From assembly GCA_041390905.1 (NCBI GenBank), contig JAWKPA010000013.1, forward strand, positions 806,001 to 870,000: 64,000 bases of DNA, in the 5' to 3' direction. Below the pieces are notes generated by a model. It was not told where the DNA came from and ran no database searches. It worked only from the letters and a program-made list of their open reading frames with translations. Of the stretch, positions 36,641 through 44,730 are shown piece after piece (position 1 is the first letter of the stretch; each line of letters starts with the position of its first letter). The translations under genes were made by a program, and so were the position numbers. Source of the stretch: JACKCD01 sp041390905. GTDB lineage: Bacteria; Chloroflexota; Anaerolineae; Promineifilales; Promineifilaceae.

Positions 36641-36840
36641 GGCTTTGGCGGTAAGGCGAAGGTGTCGGCCATTACCACGGAGGTGGGGCAAATTCGCATT
36701 CGGGTGCTGGAGCTGGAGGGGCTGGACAGGTACCATATGCAGCGGTATTTGGGGGAGAGTGTGCGGGTGAGCAAAACGGCCGTTTTGCCATACTGCAACT
36801 GGTGAATCGCGACCTCTCAAGATGCTGGAACGGCTGTAAG
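36641..36840 (+). pseudogene. Duplicated 3'-end fragment of mfd
   Basis: Positions 36653-36785 match mfd positions 35736-35868 over 133 bases with two mismatches that I can see (35752 and 35768 counterparts), including the ACGGCCGT palindrome. After that, similarity continues in pieces (GCGACCT, then GCTGGAACGGCTGTAAG against GCTGGAGCGGCTGCAGG) with deletions. The fragment has no start and is not expressed as Mfd. Near-identity implies a recent duplication. Confidence 0.9.
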
Positions 36841-36925
36841 GGTAAGCTAATCTCTCTGCTGGCGCAAATTTTGAAGAGCGTAAATAGCTGTTGTCATTGA
36901 GGCCACGTTATGCTAGTTTATGCTT

Positions 36926-37195
36926 ATGAAATACTTTTCCTGGAACAATGAAAAGAACATCAAACTACAGCAATAACGAGGAATTTCTTTTGAGGAAATT
37001 GTGTTTCATATACAGCAAGGGCAGGTGTTAGCAGTTGTGTTACATCCTAATCAGGAAAGATATGCCCATCAGAAAATGTTTGTTGTCGCCATCAATGACT
37101 ATGCTTATTTGGTTCCTTTCGTTGAGTCAGAAAGGGAAATCTTTCTGAAAACAATTATTCCCAGTCGAAAGGCAACGAAGCAGTATCTCAGGTAA
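36926..37195 (+). pseudogene. BrnT-type toxin gene with in-frame TAA
   Basis: From the ATG at 36926 the frame reads MKYFSWNNEKNIKLQQ, a TAA at 36974-36976, then RGISFEEIVFHIQQGQVLAV and ends KTIIPSRKATKQYLR. The W(N/D)..KN..L...RGISFE and KTI.PSRK..K.Y motifs are those of BrnT ribonuclease toxins, and reading through the stop gives one intact ~89-aa protein. A single G-to-T change (GAA to TAA) would explain it. A GTG at 37001 could start a 64-aa remnant lacking the N-terminal strand and is unlikely to be active. Confidence 0.82.
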
Positions 37196-37202
37196 AAAAA
37201 TT

Positions 37203-37478
37203 ATGATACAGCTCGATAAAGAAGAACAGGAAATGCTGGATTCATTTGAGCGCGGAGAGTGGGAATCAGTCGCAAATGAAGAGGAGGAGATAAAACGGTA
37301 TCAAAACTATGCTGCTGCAACTTTTAAGAAAGAGGCACGGGTTGATATTCATCTCTCCAAAAAGGATTTAGAAGCGCTTCAAAAGCGGGCTTTGGAAGAA
37401 GGCATACCTTATCAAATGTTGATGAGCAGTATTCTGCATAAATTTATTTCGGGGCGGCTGGTTGAAATCCAACGTTAA
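37203..37478 (+). CDS. CopG/BrnA-type antitoxin
   Basis: A 91-aa protein with an acidic N-terminal part (DKEEQEMLDSFERGEWESVA) and a C-terminal ribbon-helix-helix (VDIHLSKKDLEALQKRALEE then GIPYQMLMSSILHKFISG). It follows the broken brnT by seven bases, the usual order for brnTA. It remains intact, as expected when a toxin is lost before its antitoxin. It could still bind its operator or an unlinked BrnT. Confidence 0.85.
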   Translation: MIQLDKEEQEMLDSFERGEWESVANEEEEIKRYQNYAAATFKKEARVDIHLSKKDLEALQKRALEEGIPYQMLMSSILHKFISGRLVEIQR

Positions 37479-37493
37479 CATGGCACTGTTTGA

Positions 37494-37871
37494 ATGACCA
37501 ATATTACTTTTTTTGATGACCCGCTGGCGCAGTCGCCACGGGATGTGAAGATTAAGCAGCTGGGGCTGTATGTGTACCCCGACGGCCGGCGGGTGGCGGT
37601 GGGGTTTGATTTATCGCCGTTTGTGGAACGGCCGTCTATCGAAGTCAATGTCCTCAACGAACGGGGCGAACTAGCTGGTTCACTCAATGTCATCGAGCCG
37701 AACTCGACCAACTTCACCCTTACTATGCACCTGCGCGACCGGGAGCCAACGACGATTTATGAGTTAACGGCCACCATTTATTTCCAGACGCCGGAGACCC
37801 AGCGGGAAAACGGGGCGCAAAAGACGGTGACATTTGATGCTACCCAGCCGGGGGAACTCATTTTTCGTTAG
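37494..37871 (+). CDS. Hypothetical protein
   Basis: A 125-aa protein I do not recognise. It is predicted soluble and beta-rich (IKQLGLYVYPDGRRVAVGFD, SIEVNVLNERGELAGSLNVI), with no cysteine and no signal peptide. It has the look of a single immunoglobulin-like or C2-like sandwich. It begins 15 bases after the antitoxin gene but shows the host-like ACGGCCGT motif (37629) that the toxin-antitoxin genes lack. It therefore probably belongs to the resident chromosome rather than to the islet. Confidence 0.65.
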   Translation: MTNITFFDDPLAQSPRDVKIKQLGLYVYPDGRRVAVGFDLSPFVERPSIEVNVLNERGELAGSLNVIEPNSTNFTLTMHLRDREPTTIYELTATIYFQTPETQRENGAQKTVTFDATQPGELIFR

Positions 37872-37882
37872 ACAGCAAAATA

Positions 37883-37909
37883 TAGACAAAAATACAAATT
37901 TGATATAAT
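37883..37909 (+). promoter_or_regulatory. Candidate sigma-70 promoter of hppA
   Basis: TAGACA (37883-37888) and a perfect TATAAT (37904-37909) are separated by 15 bases, in an AT-rich stretch just after the preceding stop codon. The spacer is short, but the -10 box is consensus. A leader of about 110 bases would precede the hppA start. Confidence 0.55.
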
Positions 37910-37936
37910 CCGGGATTCTGGCTCACTGGATACAAG

Positions 37937-37980
37937 ATATCGCAGGTTGGCAAAAAGCTGTCGGCTCTGCGATATTTTTT
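37937..37980 (+). terminator. Attenuator-like hairpin in the hppA leader
   Basis: ATATCGCAG (37937-37945) pairs with CTGCGATAT (37967-37975) and runs straight into TTTTTT. The 21-base loop can itself form AGC/GCT pairing. This is an intrinsic-terminator shape placed between the likely promoter (37904) and the hppA start (38026), so conditional read-through is possible. It could equally be the terminator of the upstream gene if the promoter lies elsewhere. Confidence 0.65.
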
Positions 37981-38025
37981 ATGCCACGGTGCTATGTCAT
38001 TTGAACATCAAAAGGAATGTGGTTC

Positions 38026-40395
38026 ATGCGTGGGTTAGAAAATTTGACCGGTTTTGAGATCAGTGCCGTCATTGTCGTCCTCATCATCTCGCTGTTGGGG
38101 ATTGGATATGCGTTTTGGCTGCGGCAGCAAATTTTGAGTCAGGAAACTGGCACGGACAAAATGCGCGAGGTTTGGGGGTTTATCAAGTCGGGGGCCAATG
38201 CCTACCTGGGGCAGCAGTTCCGCACCATTCGTGTGCTGATTGCCGTGTTAACGGTGCTGCTGGCGGCCAGCGTGTGGGTAGTGGAGCCAACGACCGAAGC
38301 CAACCATCTGTTTGGGGCAAATGCTACCCTGGTCGTTGCCATTGGGCGGGCGGTGGCCTTTCTCATGGGTTCTGTTTTTTCCTACACCGTTGGTTATGTG
38401 GGGATGAATGTGGCCGTTGAAGGCAACGTGCGCGTGGCGGCGGCTTCGCTGAAAGGCTACAACCCGGCACTGCAAACGGCGTATCGCTCTGGCACTGTGA
38501 CGGGCATGTTGACGGTGGGGCTGGGGCTGCTGGGCGGCACGCTCATTTTTATGGTGTTTGGCGTGGCCGCGCCCGATGCCCTGCTGGGGTTTGGTTTTGG
38601 CGGGTCGCTGATTGCCCTGTTTATGCGCGTTGGCGGCGGCATTTACACCAAGGCGGCGGACGTGGGGGCCGATTTGGTGGGGAAGGTGGAAGCGGGTGTC
38701 CCTGAAGATGACCCGCGCAATGCGGCGGTTATTGCTGACCTGGTAGGCGACAATGTGGGTGACTGTGCCGGGATGGCGGCCGATGTATTTGAGAGCTTTG
38801 AAGTGACCATTGTCTCGGCACTCATCCTGGGGATTGTGCTGGGAACGGCCGCTTCTGGGTCAGATGGTGCCATTGACATGCGCTTTGTCGTTTTCCCGCT
38901 CATTTTGCGCGGCATCGGGGTCATCGCCTCGCTCATTGGCAACACGGTGGTGCGGACGGACGAGACCAAGCGGGATGCAATGGGGGCGATGAATCGGGGG
39001 TTTTATCTGGCGGCGGTGGTGTCGGCCATTGGTTTTGCTGCCGTGACCGTCTTTTATCTGGGCGATTGGCGGCCGTTTTGGGCGACGATGGCGGGGCTGG
39101 TGCTGGCGGTGGTGCTGGACAAGGTGACGGAGTATTTTACCTCGACCCACTTTGCTCCGGTGCAGGAGGTGAGCAAGCAAACGGTCAGCGGGCCGGCGAC
39201 GACGATTTTGTCGGGGCTGGCGCTGGGGATGGAGTCGAGCGTGTGGGCGGTGGTGGTGATTGCGGCTTCGATTTTGGCTTCGGTGGTCATTTATGGTGGC
39301 TATTCGACTGACCCGGCGGTGCAATTAACGGCCGTTCTCTACGGCGTCGCTCTCACAGGCATCGGCATGTTGACCCTCACCGGCAACACAATCTCCATGG
39401 ACAGCTTTGGCCCCATTTCCGACAACGCCAACGGCATTGGCGAAATGGCTCAGTTAAACAAGCAAGCCCGCGCCATCATGGACGATTTGGACGCTGTGGG
39501 CAATACCACCAAGGCCGTGACCAAGGGGATCGCCATCGGTTCGGCCGTCATTGCCGCCGTTGCCCTGTTTGGCTCCTACCTGACCGATGTGGGCAAGGTG
39601 CAAATTAATCTGGGGCAAACACCGATCAGCGGCATCAACGTCGCTTCGCCAGCCGTGTTTATCGGGCTACTGCTGGGCGGAGCCGTACCGTTTCTGTTCT
39701 CGGCCCTGGCAATTCGCGCCGTTTCCCGCGCTGCTGCCCAAATTGTGGCCGAAGTGCGGCGGCAGTTCCGCATTCCGGGGCTGATGGAAGGCAAGGTGCT
39801 GCCCGACTATGCGCGGGCGGTGCAAATTTCCACCACAGCGGCGCAAAAAGAGCTTATTAGCCTCGGTCTCATTGCCGTCACGGTGACGATTCTGGTGGGT
39901 TTCCTGCTGGGCGTTGAGGCGTTGGGCGGTTTCCTGGCCGGGATCATCCTTTCCGGGCAGCTTATGGCGGTATTCCAGTCCAACGCGGGTGGGGCGTGGG
40001 ACAATGCCAAAAAGTATATTGAGGAAGGCAATCTTGGCGGCAAGGGGTCGGACAACCACAAAGCGGCCGTTGTGGGCGACACAGTGGGGGATCCATTCAA
40101 AGATACTTCTGGTCCGGCACTAAATCCGATGATCAAGGTTATCAACCTGGTGGCGCTCATTATTGCCCCGATTGTGGTGCAATTCCGTGTTCCTGGGCAG
40201 CCCATTGGTTTTGGCGTATGGGTGGTGGCGGTTTTGTGCCTGGCTGGCTTTGGCTGGGCCTATTGGCAGAGCAAGCGGGAGGATGATCAGGTGGTATTTA
40301 CGGCCGTTCCGGCCATTACCAAAATCAACGGAGCATCTCCATCCCACAAAACCAGGCCAGCGGCAAAGCGTAAAAAAACAAGCCGTAGTAAGTGA
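38026..40395 (+). CDS. hppA: Membrane-bound proton-pumping pyrophosphatase, K+-independent type
   Basis: An integral membrane ion pump driven by pyrophosphate hydrolysis, about 789 aa with roughly 16 helices. The substrate site is DVGADLVGKVEAGVPEDDPR followed by NAAVIADLVGDNVGDCAGMA; other conserved loops are DKVTEYFTS and VVGDTVGDPFKDTSGPALNP. GNTTKAVTKG carries lysine where K+-dependent enzymes have alanine, which points to the K+-independent, proton-pumping class. AAAGGA at 38011-38016 favours the ATG at 38026 over 38017. The C-terminus has a basic extension (KTRPAAKRKKTSRSK). A stable inverted repeat follows the stop. Confidence 0.96.
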   Translation: MRGLENLTGFEISAVIVVLIISLLGIGYAFWLRQQILSQETGTDKMREVWGFIKSGANAYLGQQFRTIRVLIAVLTVLLAASVWVVEPTTEANHLFGANATLVVAIGRAVAFLMGSVFSYTVGYVGMNVAVEGNVRVAAASLKGYNPALQTAYRSGTVTGMLTVGLGLLGGTLIFMVFGVAAPDALLGFGFGGSLIALFMRVGGGIYTKAADVGADLVGKVEAGVPEDDPRNAAVIADLVGDNVGDCAGMAADVFESFEVTIVSALILGIVLGTAASGSDGAIDMRFVVFPLILRGIGVIASLIGNTVVRTDETKRDAMGAMNRGFYLAAVVSAIGFAAVTVFYLGDWRPFWATMAGLVLAVVLDKVTEYFTSTHFAPVQEVSKQTVSGPATTILSGLALGMESSVWAVVVIAASILASVVIYGGYSTDPAVQLTAVLYGVALTGIGMLTLTGNTISMDSFGPISDNANGIGEMAQLNKQARAIMDDLDAVGNTTKAVTKGIAIGSAVIAAVALFGSYLTDVGKVQINLGQTPISGINVASPAVFIGLLLGGAVPFLFSALAIRAVSRAAAQIVAEVRRQFRIPGLMEGKVLPDYARAVQISTTAAQKELISLGLIAVTVTILVGFLLGVEALGGFLAGIILSGQLMAVFQSNAGGAWDNAKKYIEEGNLGGKGSDNHKAAVVGDTVGDPFKDTSGPALNPMIKVINLVALIIAPIVVQFRVPGQPIGFGVWVVAVLCLAGFGWAYWQSKREDDQVVFTAVPAITKINGASPSHKTRPAAKRKKTSRSK

Positions 40396-40449
40396 CAAGT
40401 AACAAGTGGCAAGTCTTGTTTGCTGACAAGACTTGCCACCTGTTACTTG
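40396..40449. terminator. Long inverted repeat between convergent hppA and aroQ
   Basis: CAAGTAACAAGTGGCAAGTC (from 40396) pairs with GACTTGCCACCTGTTACTTG (to 40449) around a short TTGCTG loop, nearly perfect over 24 bases. It begins at the hppA stop and separates two convergent genes, so it can act as a bidirectional terminator. Like others here it is made of a reiterated word (CAAGT). Confidence 0.75.
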
Positions 40450-40475
40450 CTATCTGCAAGCACTTGATGCGTTAA

Positions 40476-40916
40476 TTACCCGTTGAGCTTGCGCACCAGC
40501 GCATCCAGCCCCAGAAAGTAGCTGTCGCGGCCAAACCCGGCGATGACACCCAGGCAAACAGCACTAATCATTGAATGATGGCGAAACGCTTCACGGGCGT
40601 GGACGTTTGAGAGATGAACCTCGACAACGGGCAAGGCAACCCCGGCAATGGCATCACGTAGGGCGATGCTGGTATGGGTGTAGGCTCCGGCGTTGAAAAT
40701 GATGCCATCGGCCCAATGGCGAGCCTCATGAATGGCGTCAATCAGCGCCCCTTCGCTGTTGGATTGAAAATCGCGCAGTTCCACCCCTTTTGTTTCGGCA
40801 TAGGCATGCAGGTTAGCGGTAATGGTGGTAAGGGTATCAGAGCCGTAGATAGATTTTTCGCGGGTTCCCAATAAATTGAGGTTGGGGCCGTTAAGCAGCA
40901 AAATGTTAAGTGTCAT
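40476..40916 (-). CDS. aroQ: Type II 3-dehydroquinate dehydratase
   Basis: It converts 3-dehydroquinate to 3-dehydroshikimate in the shikimate pathway. The 146-aa protein from ATG 40916 has the family hallmarks: ILLLNGPNLNLLGTREKSIY with the catalytic Tyr, NSEGALIDAIHEA, IFNAGAYTHTSIALRDAI, VEVHLSNVHAREAFR with the catalytic His, and a GFGRDSY end. An upstream extension of the frame to 40973 has no conserved content. No other shikimate gene is adjacent. Confidence 0.95.
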   Translation of the reverse strand: MTLNILLLNGPNLNLLGTREKSIYGSDTLTTITANLHAYAETKGVELRDFQSNSEGALIDAIHEARHWADGIIFNAGAYTHTSIALRDAIAGVALPVVEVHLSNVHAREAFRHHSMISAVCLGVIAGFGRDSYFLGLDALVRKLNG

Positions 40917-41083
40917 CGGGTACATGTTCCTTTTTTGATGGAGAATTATAGGCAAAACGGCCGTTTTCCCCACCCATCTTCACCGTTTTCCCCACAATCG
41001 CCAGGAAACTAAACTATTTTACAGCGCAAATACAAACGGCCGTTTATCATTCGCACATTATTGGTAAGCCATCATAAAAAATT

Positions 41084-41131
41084 GGAGACCAGTTAATCTC
41101 TAATCTCCCAATCTCCAATCTCCCAATCTCT
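41084..41131. repeat. Reiterated AATCTCC word array
   Basis: A run of AATCTCTAATCTCCCAATCTCC type words, the C-rich half of the word family also found at 32282, 49276, 51887 and 63440, here without a full complementary arm. It lies just before the ribosome site of the 1055-aa gene. The preceding 100 bases contain two ACGGCCGT palindromes. Confidence 0.6.
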
Positions 41132-41153
41132 ATGCGCCAAGGAGCATAAACCT

Positions 41154-44100
41154 ATGTCAAAAATCGGGTTCCACATTAACCCCGGTAGCAGCAGCAAATC
41201 CGTCGGCACCTGGATGCAAACCTTTCACCAAGCAGGGGTTCCCTTCTTTGTCCAAATCACCGACGATGAAGCCACCCTGGCCCAGGCCCAAGCCTTCGCC
41301 ACCGCCGAGCCGCACGTCGGCCACACTATCATCTTTCGCCGTGACCGGCTGGGGCGGCAAGGGGGCTTTGCTGAACCTGACTATGAGCTGACCCCCGAAG
41401 CGGCTGCCGTCGCCCACTGGCAAAAGCACCGCGCTGCCCTGCCGGCCGACCTGGACAAAGCCCACGTTTGGCTCGAACTGGTAGACCGTCCTCGCGGCGA
41501 ACGGCCGTTTGCCGACTGGCTAGGTCACTTTTCCGTCCACCTTGCCCAGCTTGCCCTGGCCGAAGGGTATAAAACGCTGGCCGGTGGCTTTGGCGCGGGC
41601 GCACCCGACCCCGCTACCTGGGGCAGCGGCGGCTGGCTGCGCTACTTTGAGCTGTGCCAGCAGCACCCCGACCAGCTCGGCGTGGCGTTGCAAGAATTCA
41701 GCCTCAAAACCCGCGACATTTGGTTTATGCGCGGCGACCACATCGGCCGTTTTACCAAACTGCTGCAAACCTGTGACGACCATCAGATCCCACGCCCCTC
41801 GCTCTACATCACCCAACTCGGCTGGACCCACAACCGGCTGCCCAGTTCCAGCGAACAAGCGTTGGCCGACGTGGAGGCCGTGGCCGATTTTTACGACCAG
41901 CACCCCGAAATCGTCGGCGCGGCCCTGTGGATGCTGGGGCGCGGTTCCGGCGGCGTGGGGCGGCAGCTTGCCAAGCTCATTGAGCCGCTGACCGAATGGG
42001 CCACCCGCCCCCAGCCCGCTGCGGATGTGTTCGAGGCGGAAGAAGCTGTGGCCGTTCCCGGCGAACGGCGAGCAGCGCGGGAAGCTGCTCCCACCCGCTT
42101 CCCCATGGAAGAGCCGGATCGCCGGGCTTTTCGGGTGCTGCGGCCATTAAACGGCCGTTTTATCAGCGATGTCACCATACCCGACGATACCCCGCTTCCT
42201 TTCAACCAGACTTTCACCAAAACGTGGCGCGTCGAAAACAACGGCAGCCAGCCCTGGGGCAACGGCTTCACCCTTCGCTTTGTCGGCGGCACCGGGGGAA
42301 CGGCGCAATCCGTTCCCTTGCCCCCCACCCAGCCCGGCCAGCAGGCCGAAATCTCGGTCAATCTCACCGTCCCCAACCGCAGCGGCACTTTTTACTGGGA
42401 TTTTCGCTTTGCCAACGCCAGCGGCACCCTCTTTGGCGACATCATCTACGCCCGCATTGTGGCTGTCAAACCGGCTGCCAGCGGCACGCCCGATGCCAAA
42501 TTTATTGCCGATGTGACCATTCCCGACGACACACCCATTGAACCAGGGGCGGGCTTTACCAAAACGTGGCGCGTTCTCAACAACGGCAGCGTGGCTTGGG
42601 AACCCGGTTTTTCGCTCCGCTTTGTGGGCGGCACGGCGATGACGAATGGGACAAGGGTGGAATTAACGGCCGTTACCCCCCCCAACAGCGAAACCGACCT
42701 CAGCGTCACCCTGCAAGCTCCACCCACTCCCGGCAGCTACTACGGCGACTGGCGGCTTCACGACCCCAGCGGCAACCCGTTCGGCCACCTTATCTTCCTC
42801 CGCATCACTGTTCCTACTCCCACCATGCCCTCTCTCGCCTCTCCCATGTCCCAGCGCGACCCCCTTTGGGCCGATAAGCGGCTCGGCCACGCCGGTTCCA
42901 GCAAAACCATTGGCGAATGGGGCTGTCTGCTCACCTGCTTTGCCATGACCGCCACCGCCCTCGGCCACGCCACCGACCCCCGCCGTCTCAATGATGCCAT
43001 GGTCAGCAGCGGCGGCTTCCTCGACCTCTACCTGACCAAGTGGAAAGCCCTCACCGATGTTTACAGCGACATCATCTACGACGGCCTGATGACCTCGCAG
43101 CCCGACCTTATTCGCTACATTGATGCCAGCTTGTCGGCCGGCAACCCCGTCTCCGTCCACGTAGATTTCACCACTGCCACCCCCTACACCGACAACGACC
43201 AGCATTGGGTGCTAATTGTCGCCAAGGACGGCGATGATTACCGTATCAACGACCCCTGGCTGCTTCCCGGTCAGCAAGCCTCCCTCCAACAGCGGTACGG
43301 CGTTGCCGGGCAGTCGCTCTGGCAAATCATCCGCTCGGCTATCTTCTACCACTCCACCCGCCGCGTTACCAACCCCGCTGCCGGTGCGCCCGCCCGCCTG
43401 CAAACCGGCATGAACGTCAACCCCGACGCGCCCAACTCCAACCCGATGGACAATGATGATTTGAAGGGGCTGGACTGGGTGCGCTTTGTTTTCAAGGTTG
43501 ATGCCCGCCCCAACCCCGCCGCCCGCACCATCGCCACCGCCTTTGCCCAATACGACTCCATCATTCGCGCCTACCAGCAGCAAGGCACCAAATCGCTTAT
43601 TGTGCTCAACCAGGAAACCATCTGGGGGATTGGCCCGTGGACGGGCAATGGCAATTGGGCTGGCTATGCCGATCAGCTCGCCGATGCTGCCCGCCAGATT
43701 GCCCGCCGCTACAGCAAATATGGCGCAGGCGTGGCCTACCAAATCTGGAACGAAGGCGACAAGCGCAATAACCCTGCTTCTGTCTTTGTCGAACCGGAAA
43801 ATTACGCCCTCATTCTGCAAAAAGTCGCCAATGCCATTCGCGCCGAGTCGCTGCAGTCGCCCATTATCTTTAATGGCATGGCAACGGGGCCAGAAGAAAC
43901 GGTGGCCTATTTGCAGCGTACCCAGGTGGCACTAGGTGGCGATTTGCTAGTGGATGCGGTTGGCATTCACCCCTACACCCGCTGGGCTACCAAAGCTCCG
44001 TTTGACTGGGGCAGCAAGTTTGGCACCCTGGCCGATGCTTTTGCCATTTACAAACAGGCGTTTCCCCAGCTTCCGCTCTGGATTACCGAAATTGGCGTGG

Positions 44101-44321
44101 CCGACGACAACGAAATTGGGCCGCAGTGGTACCGCGAAATTGGTGACTACATGGCCGATGTTTACCGTCACGTGCAGGAACGCCACCGGGCGCAGGTGCC
44201 GGTTGTCATCTGGTTTGCCTGGTCAGACTGGATGCGTAATGCTGGGGTGGTGCGTCATGACGGCAGCCGCAAGGATTACATCTACCCCGCCTTCCGCCTC
44301 ATCCGCAACCGGGAATTGTAG
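41154..44321 (+). CDS. Multidomain surface protein: GH-like, two NBR1-Ig, C39-like, GH-like
   Basis: A 1055-aa protein without an obvious signal peptide; AAGGAG lies upstream. The order is: an N-terminal barrel-like domain (about 1-285; FHINPGSSSKSVGTW, HVWLELVDRPRG, LYITQLGWTHNRLP). Two copies of the NBR1-type Ig (FW) domain follow (about 335-445 and 450-555; DVTIPDDTPLPFNQTFTKTW and DVTIPDDTPIEPGAGFTKTW). A C39-like peptidase domain comes next (about 560-740; QRDPLWADKRLG, EWGCLLTCFAM with a candidate Cys, QHWVLIV with His, NDPW). The last part is a glycosidase-type barrel (about 755-1055; YQIWNEGDKRNNP, LPLWITEIGVADD with two Glu in acid/base and nucleophile positions). Together these suggest cell-wall or polysaccharide processing. 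Export is unexplained. Confidence 0.85.
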   Translation: MSKIGFHINPGSSSKSVGTWMQTFHQAGVPFFVQITDDEATLAQAQAFATAEPHVGHTIIFRRDRLGRQGGFAEPDYELTPEAAAVAHWQKHRAALPADLDKAHVWLELVDRPRGERPFADWLGHFSVHLAQLALAEGYKTLAGGFGAGAPDPATWGSGGWLRYFELCQQHPDQLGVALQEFSLKTRDIWFMRGDHIGRFTKLLQTCDDHQIPRPSLYITQLGWTHNRLPSSSEQALADVEAVADFYDQHPEIVGAALWMLGRGSGGVGRQLAKLIEPLTEWATRPQPAADVFEAEEAVAVPGERRAAREAAPTRFPMEEPDRRAFRVLRPLNGRFISDVTIPDDTPLPFNQTFTKTWRVENNGSQPWGNGFTLRFVGGTGGTAQSVPLPPTQPGQQAEISVNLTVPNRSGTFYWDFRFANASGTLFGDIIYARIVAVKPAASGTPDAKFIADVTIPDDTPIEPGAGFTKTWRVLNNGSVAWEPGFSLRFVGGTAMTNGTRVELTAVTPPNSETDLSVTLQAPPTPGSYYGDWRLHDPSGNPFGHLIFLRITVPTPTMPSLASPMSQRDPLWADKRLGHAGSSKTIGEWGCLLTCFAMTATALGHATDPRRLNDAMVSSGGFLDLYLTKWKALTDVYSDIIYDGLMTSQPDLIRYIDASLSAGNPVSVHVDFTTATPYTDNDQHWVLIVAKDGDDYRINDPWLLPGQQASLQQRYGVAGQSLWQIIRSAIFYHSTRRVTNPAAGAPARLQTGMNVNPDAPNSNPMDNDDLKGLDWVRFVFKVDARPNPAARTIATAFAQYDSIIRAYQQQGTKSLIVLNQETIWGIGPWTGNGNWAGYADQLADAARQIARRYSKYGAGVAYQIWNEGDKRNNPASVFVEPENYALILQKVANAIRAESLQSPIIFNGMATGPEETVAYLQRTQVALGGDLLVDAVGIHPYTRWATKAPFDWGSKFGTLADAFAIYKQAFPQLPLWITEIGVADDNEIGPQWYREIGDYMADVYRHVQERHRAQVPVVIWFAWSDWMRNAGVVRHDGSRKDYIYPAFRLIRNREL

Positions 44322-44339
44322 TGGGGTAAGCCTTTTTGG

Positions 44340-44414
44340 GGACAGGATTTCTCAGGATTAGGCTTGGAAATCCTGTAAACTGAATGGTAGCCGAGGATTC
44401 CAATCCTCGGCTAC
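44340..44414. repeat. Two adjacent intergenic inverted repeats
   Basis: At 44341-44376, ACAGGATTT / AAATCCTGT is a second copy of the unit at 2692. At 44387-44414 GTAGCCGAGGATT and AATCCTCGGCTAC form a 28-nt palindrome with a CC centre, followed by GTTTT, related to the compound repeat at 14645. The second could end transcription of the 1055-aa gene. Confidence 0.7.
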
Positions 44415-44465
44415 GTTTTCATTCACTGGGGGGGGTGTGATACTGTAGGTAGCGGGTATCACGTG

Positions 44466-44705
44466 ATGATTGATAAGCAAGCGGCGGCTGAGTTGGAAGA
44501 ACAAATTATTGTGTCACTGCCAGAGCGGGTGGCGAATGAGCCGTGTTTGCGCCAAAAATTGCTCCAGGCATTACAAAAATCGGGCGATGTTGTACTTCGA
44601 TTGGAAACGTTTGAGGCGTTTATTGAGTGGGTAGATGAAGATATGGTTGTCGAAATTATTTCGCCGGAAAGTTGTGTGGTGCAAGATGACAGAATTGAGT
44701 TTTGA
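44466..44705 (+). CDS. Small hypothetical protein
   Basis: A 79-aa acidic protein of unknown function. It is largely helical (AAAELEEQIIVSLPERVANE) with a C-terminal strand pair (DMVVEIISPESCVVQDDRIE). The ATG at 44466 directly follows a GTG in frame, and no clear Shine-Dalgarno sequence precedes it. It is convergent with the sensor kinase gene, 25 bp apart. Coding is likely but not certain. Confidence 0.5.
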   Translation: MIDKQAAAELEEQIIVSLPERVANEPCLRQKLLQALQKSGDVVLRLETFEAFIEWVDEDMVVEIISPESCVVQDDRIEF

Positions 44706-44730
44706 CAGGCTCGGTATCACTATTAGTTCT

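Noticed and set aside
36974..36976. In-frame stop in brnT as possible recoding like the UGA at 49383
   Set aside because: The codon is TAA, not TGA, and no structured element follows, so a nonsense mutation is the simpler reading.
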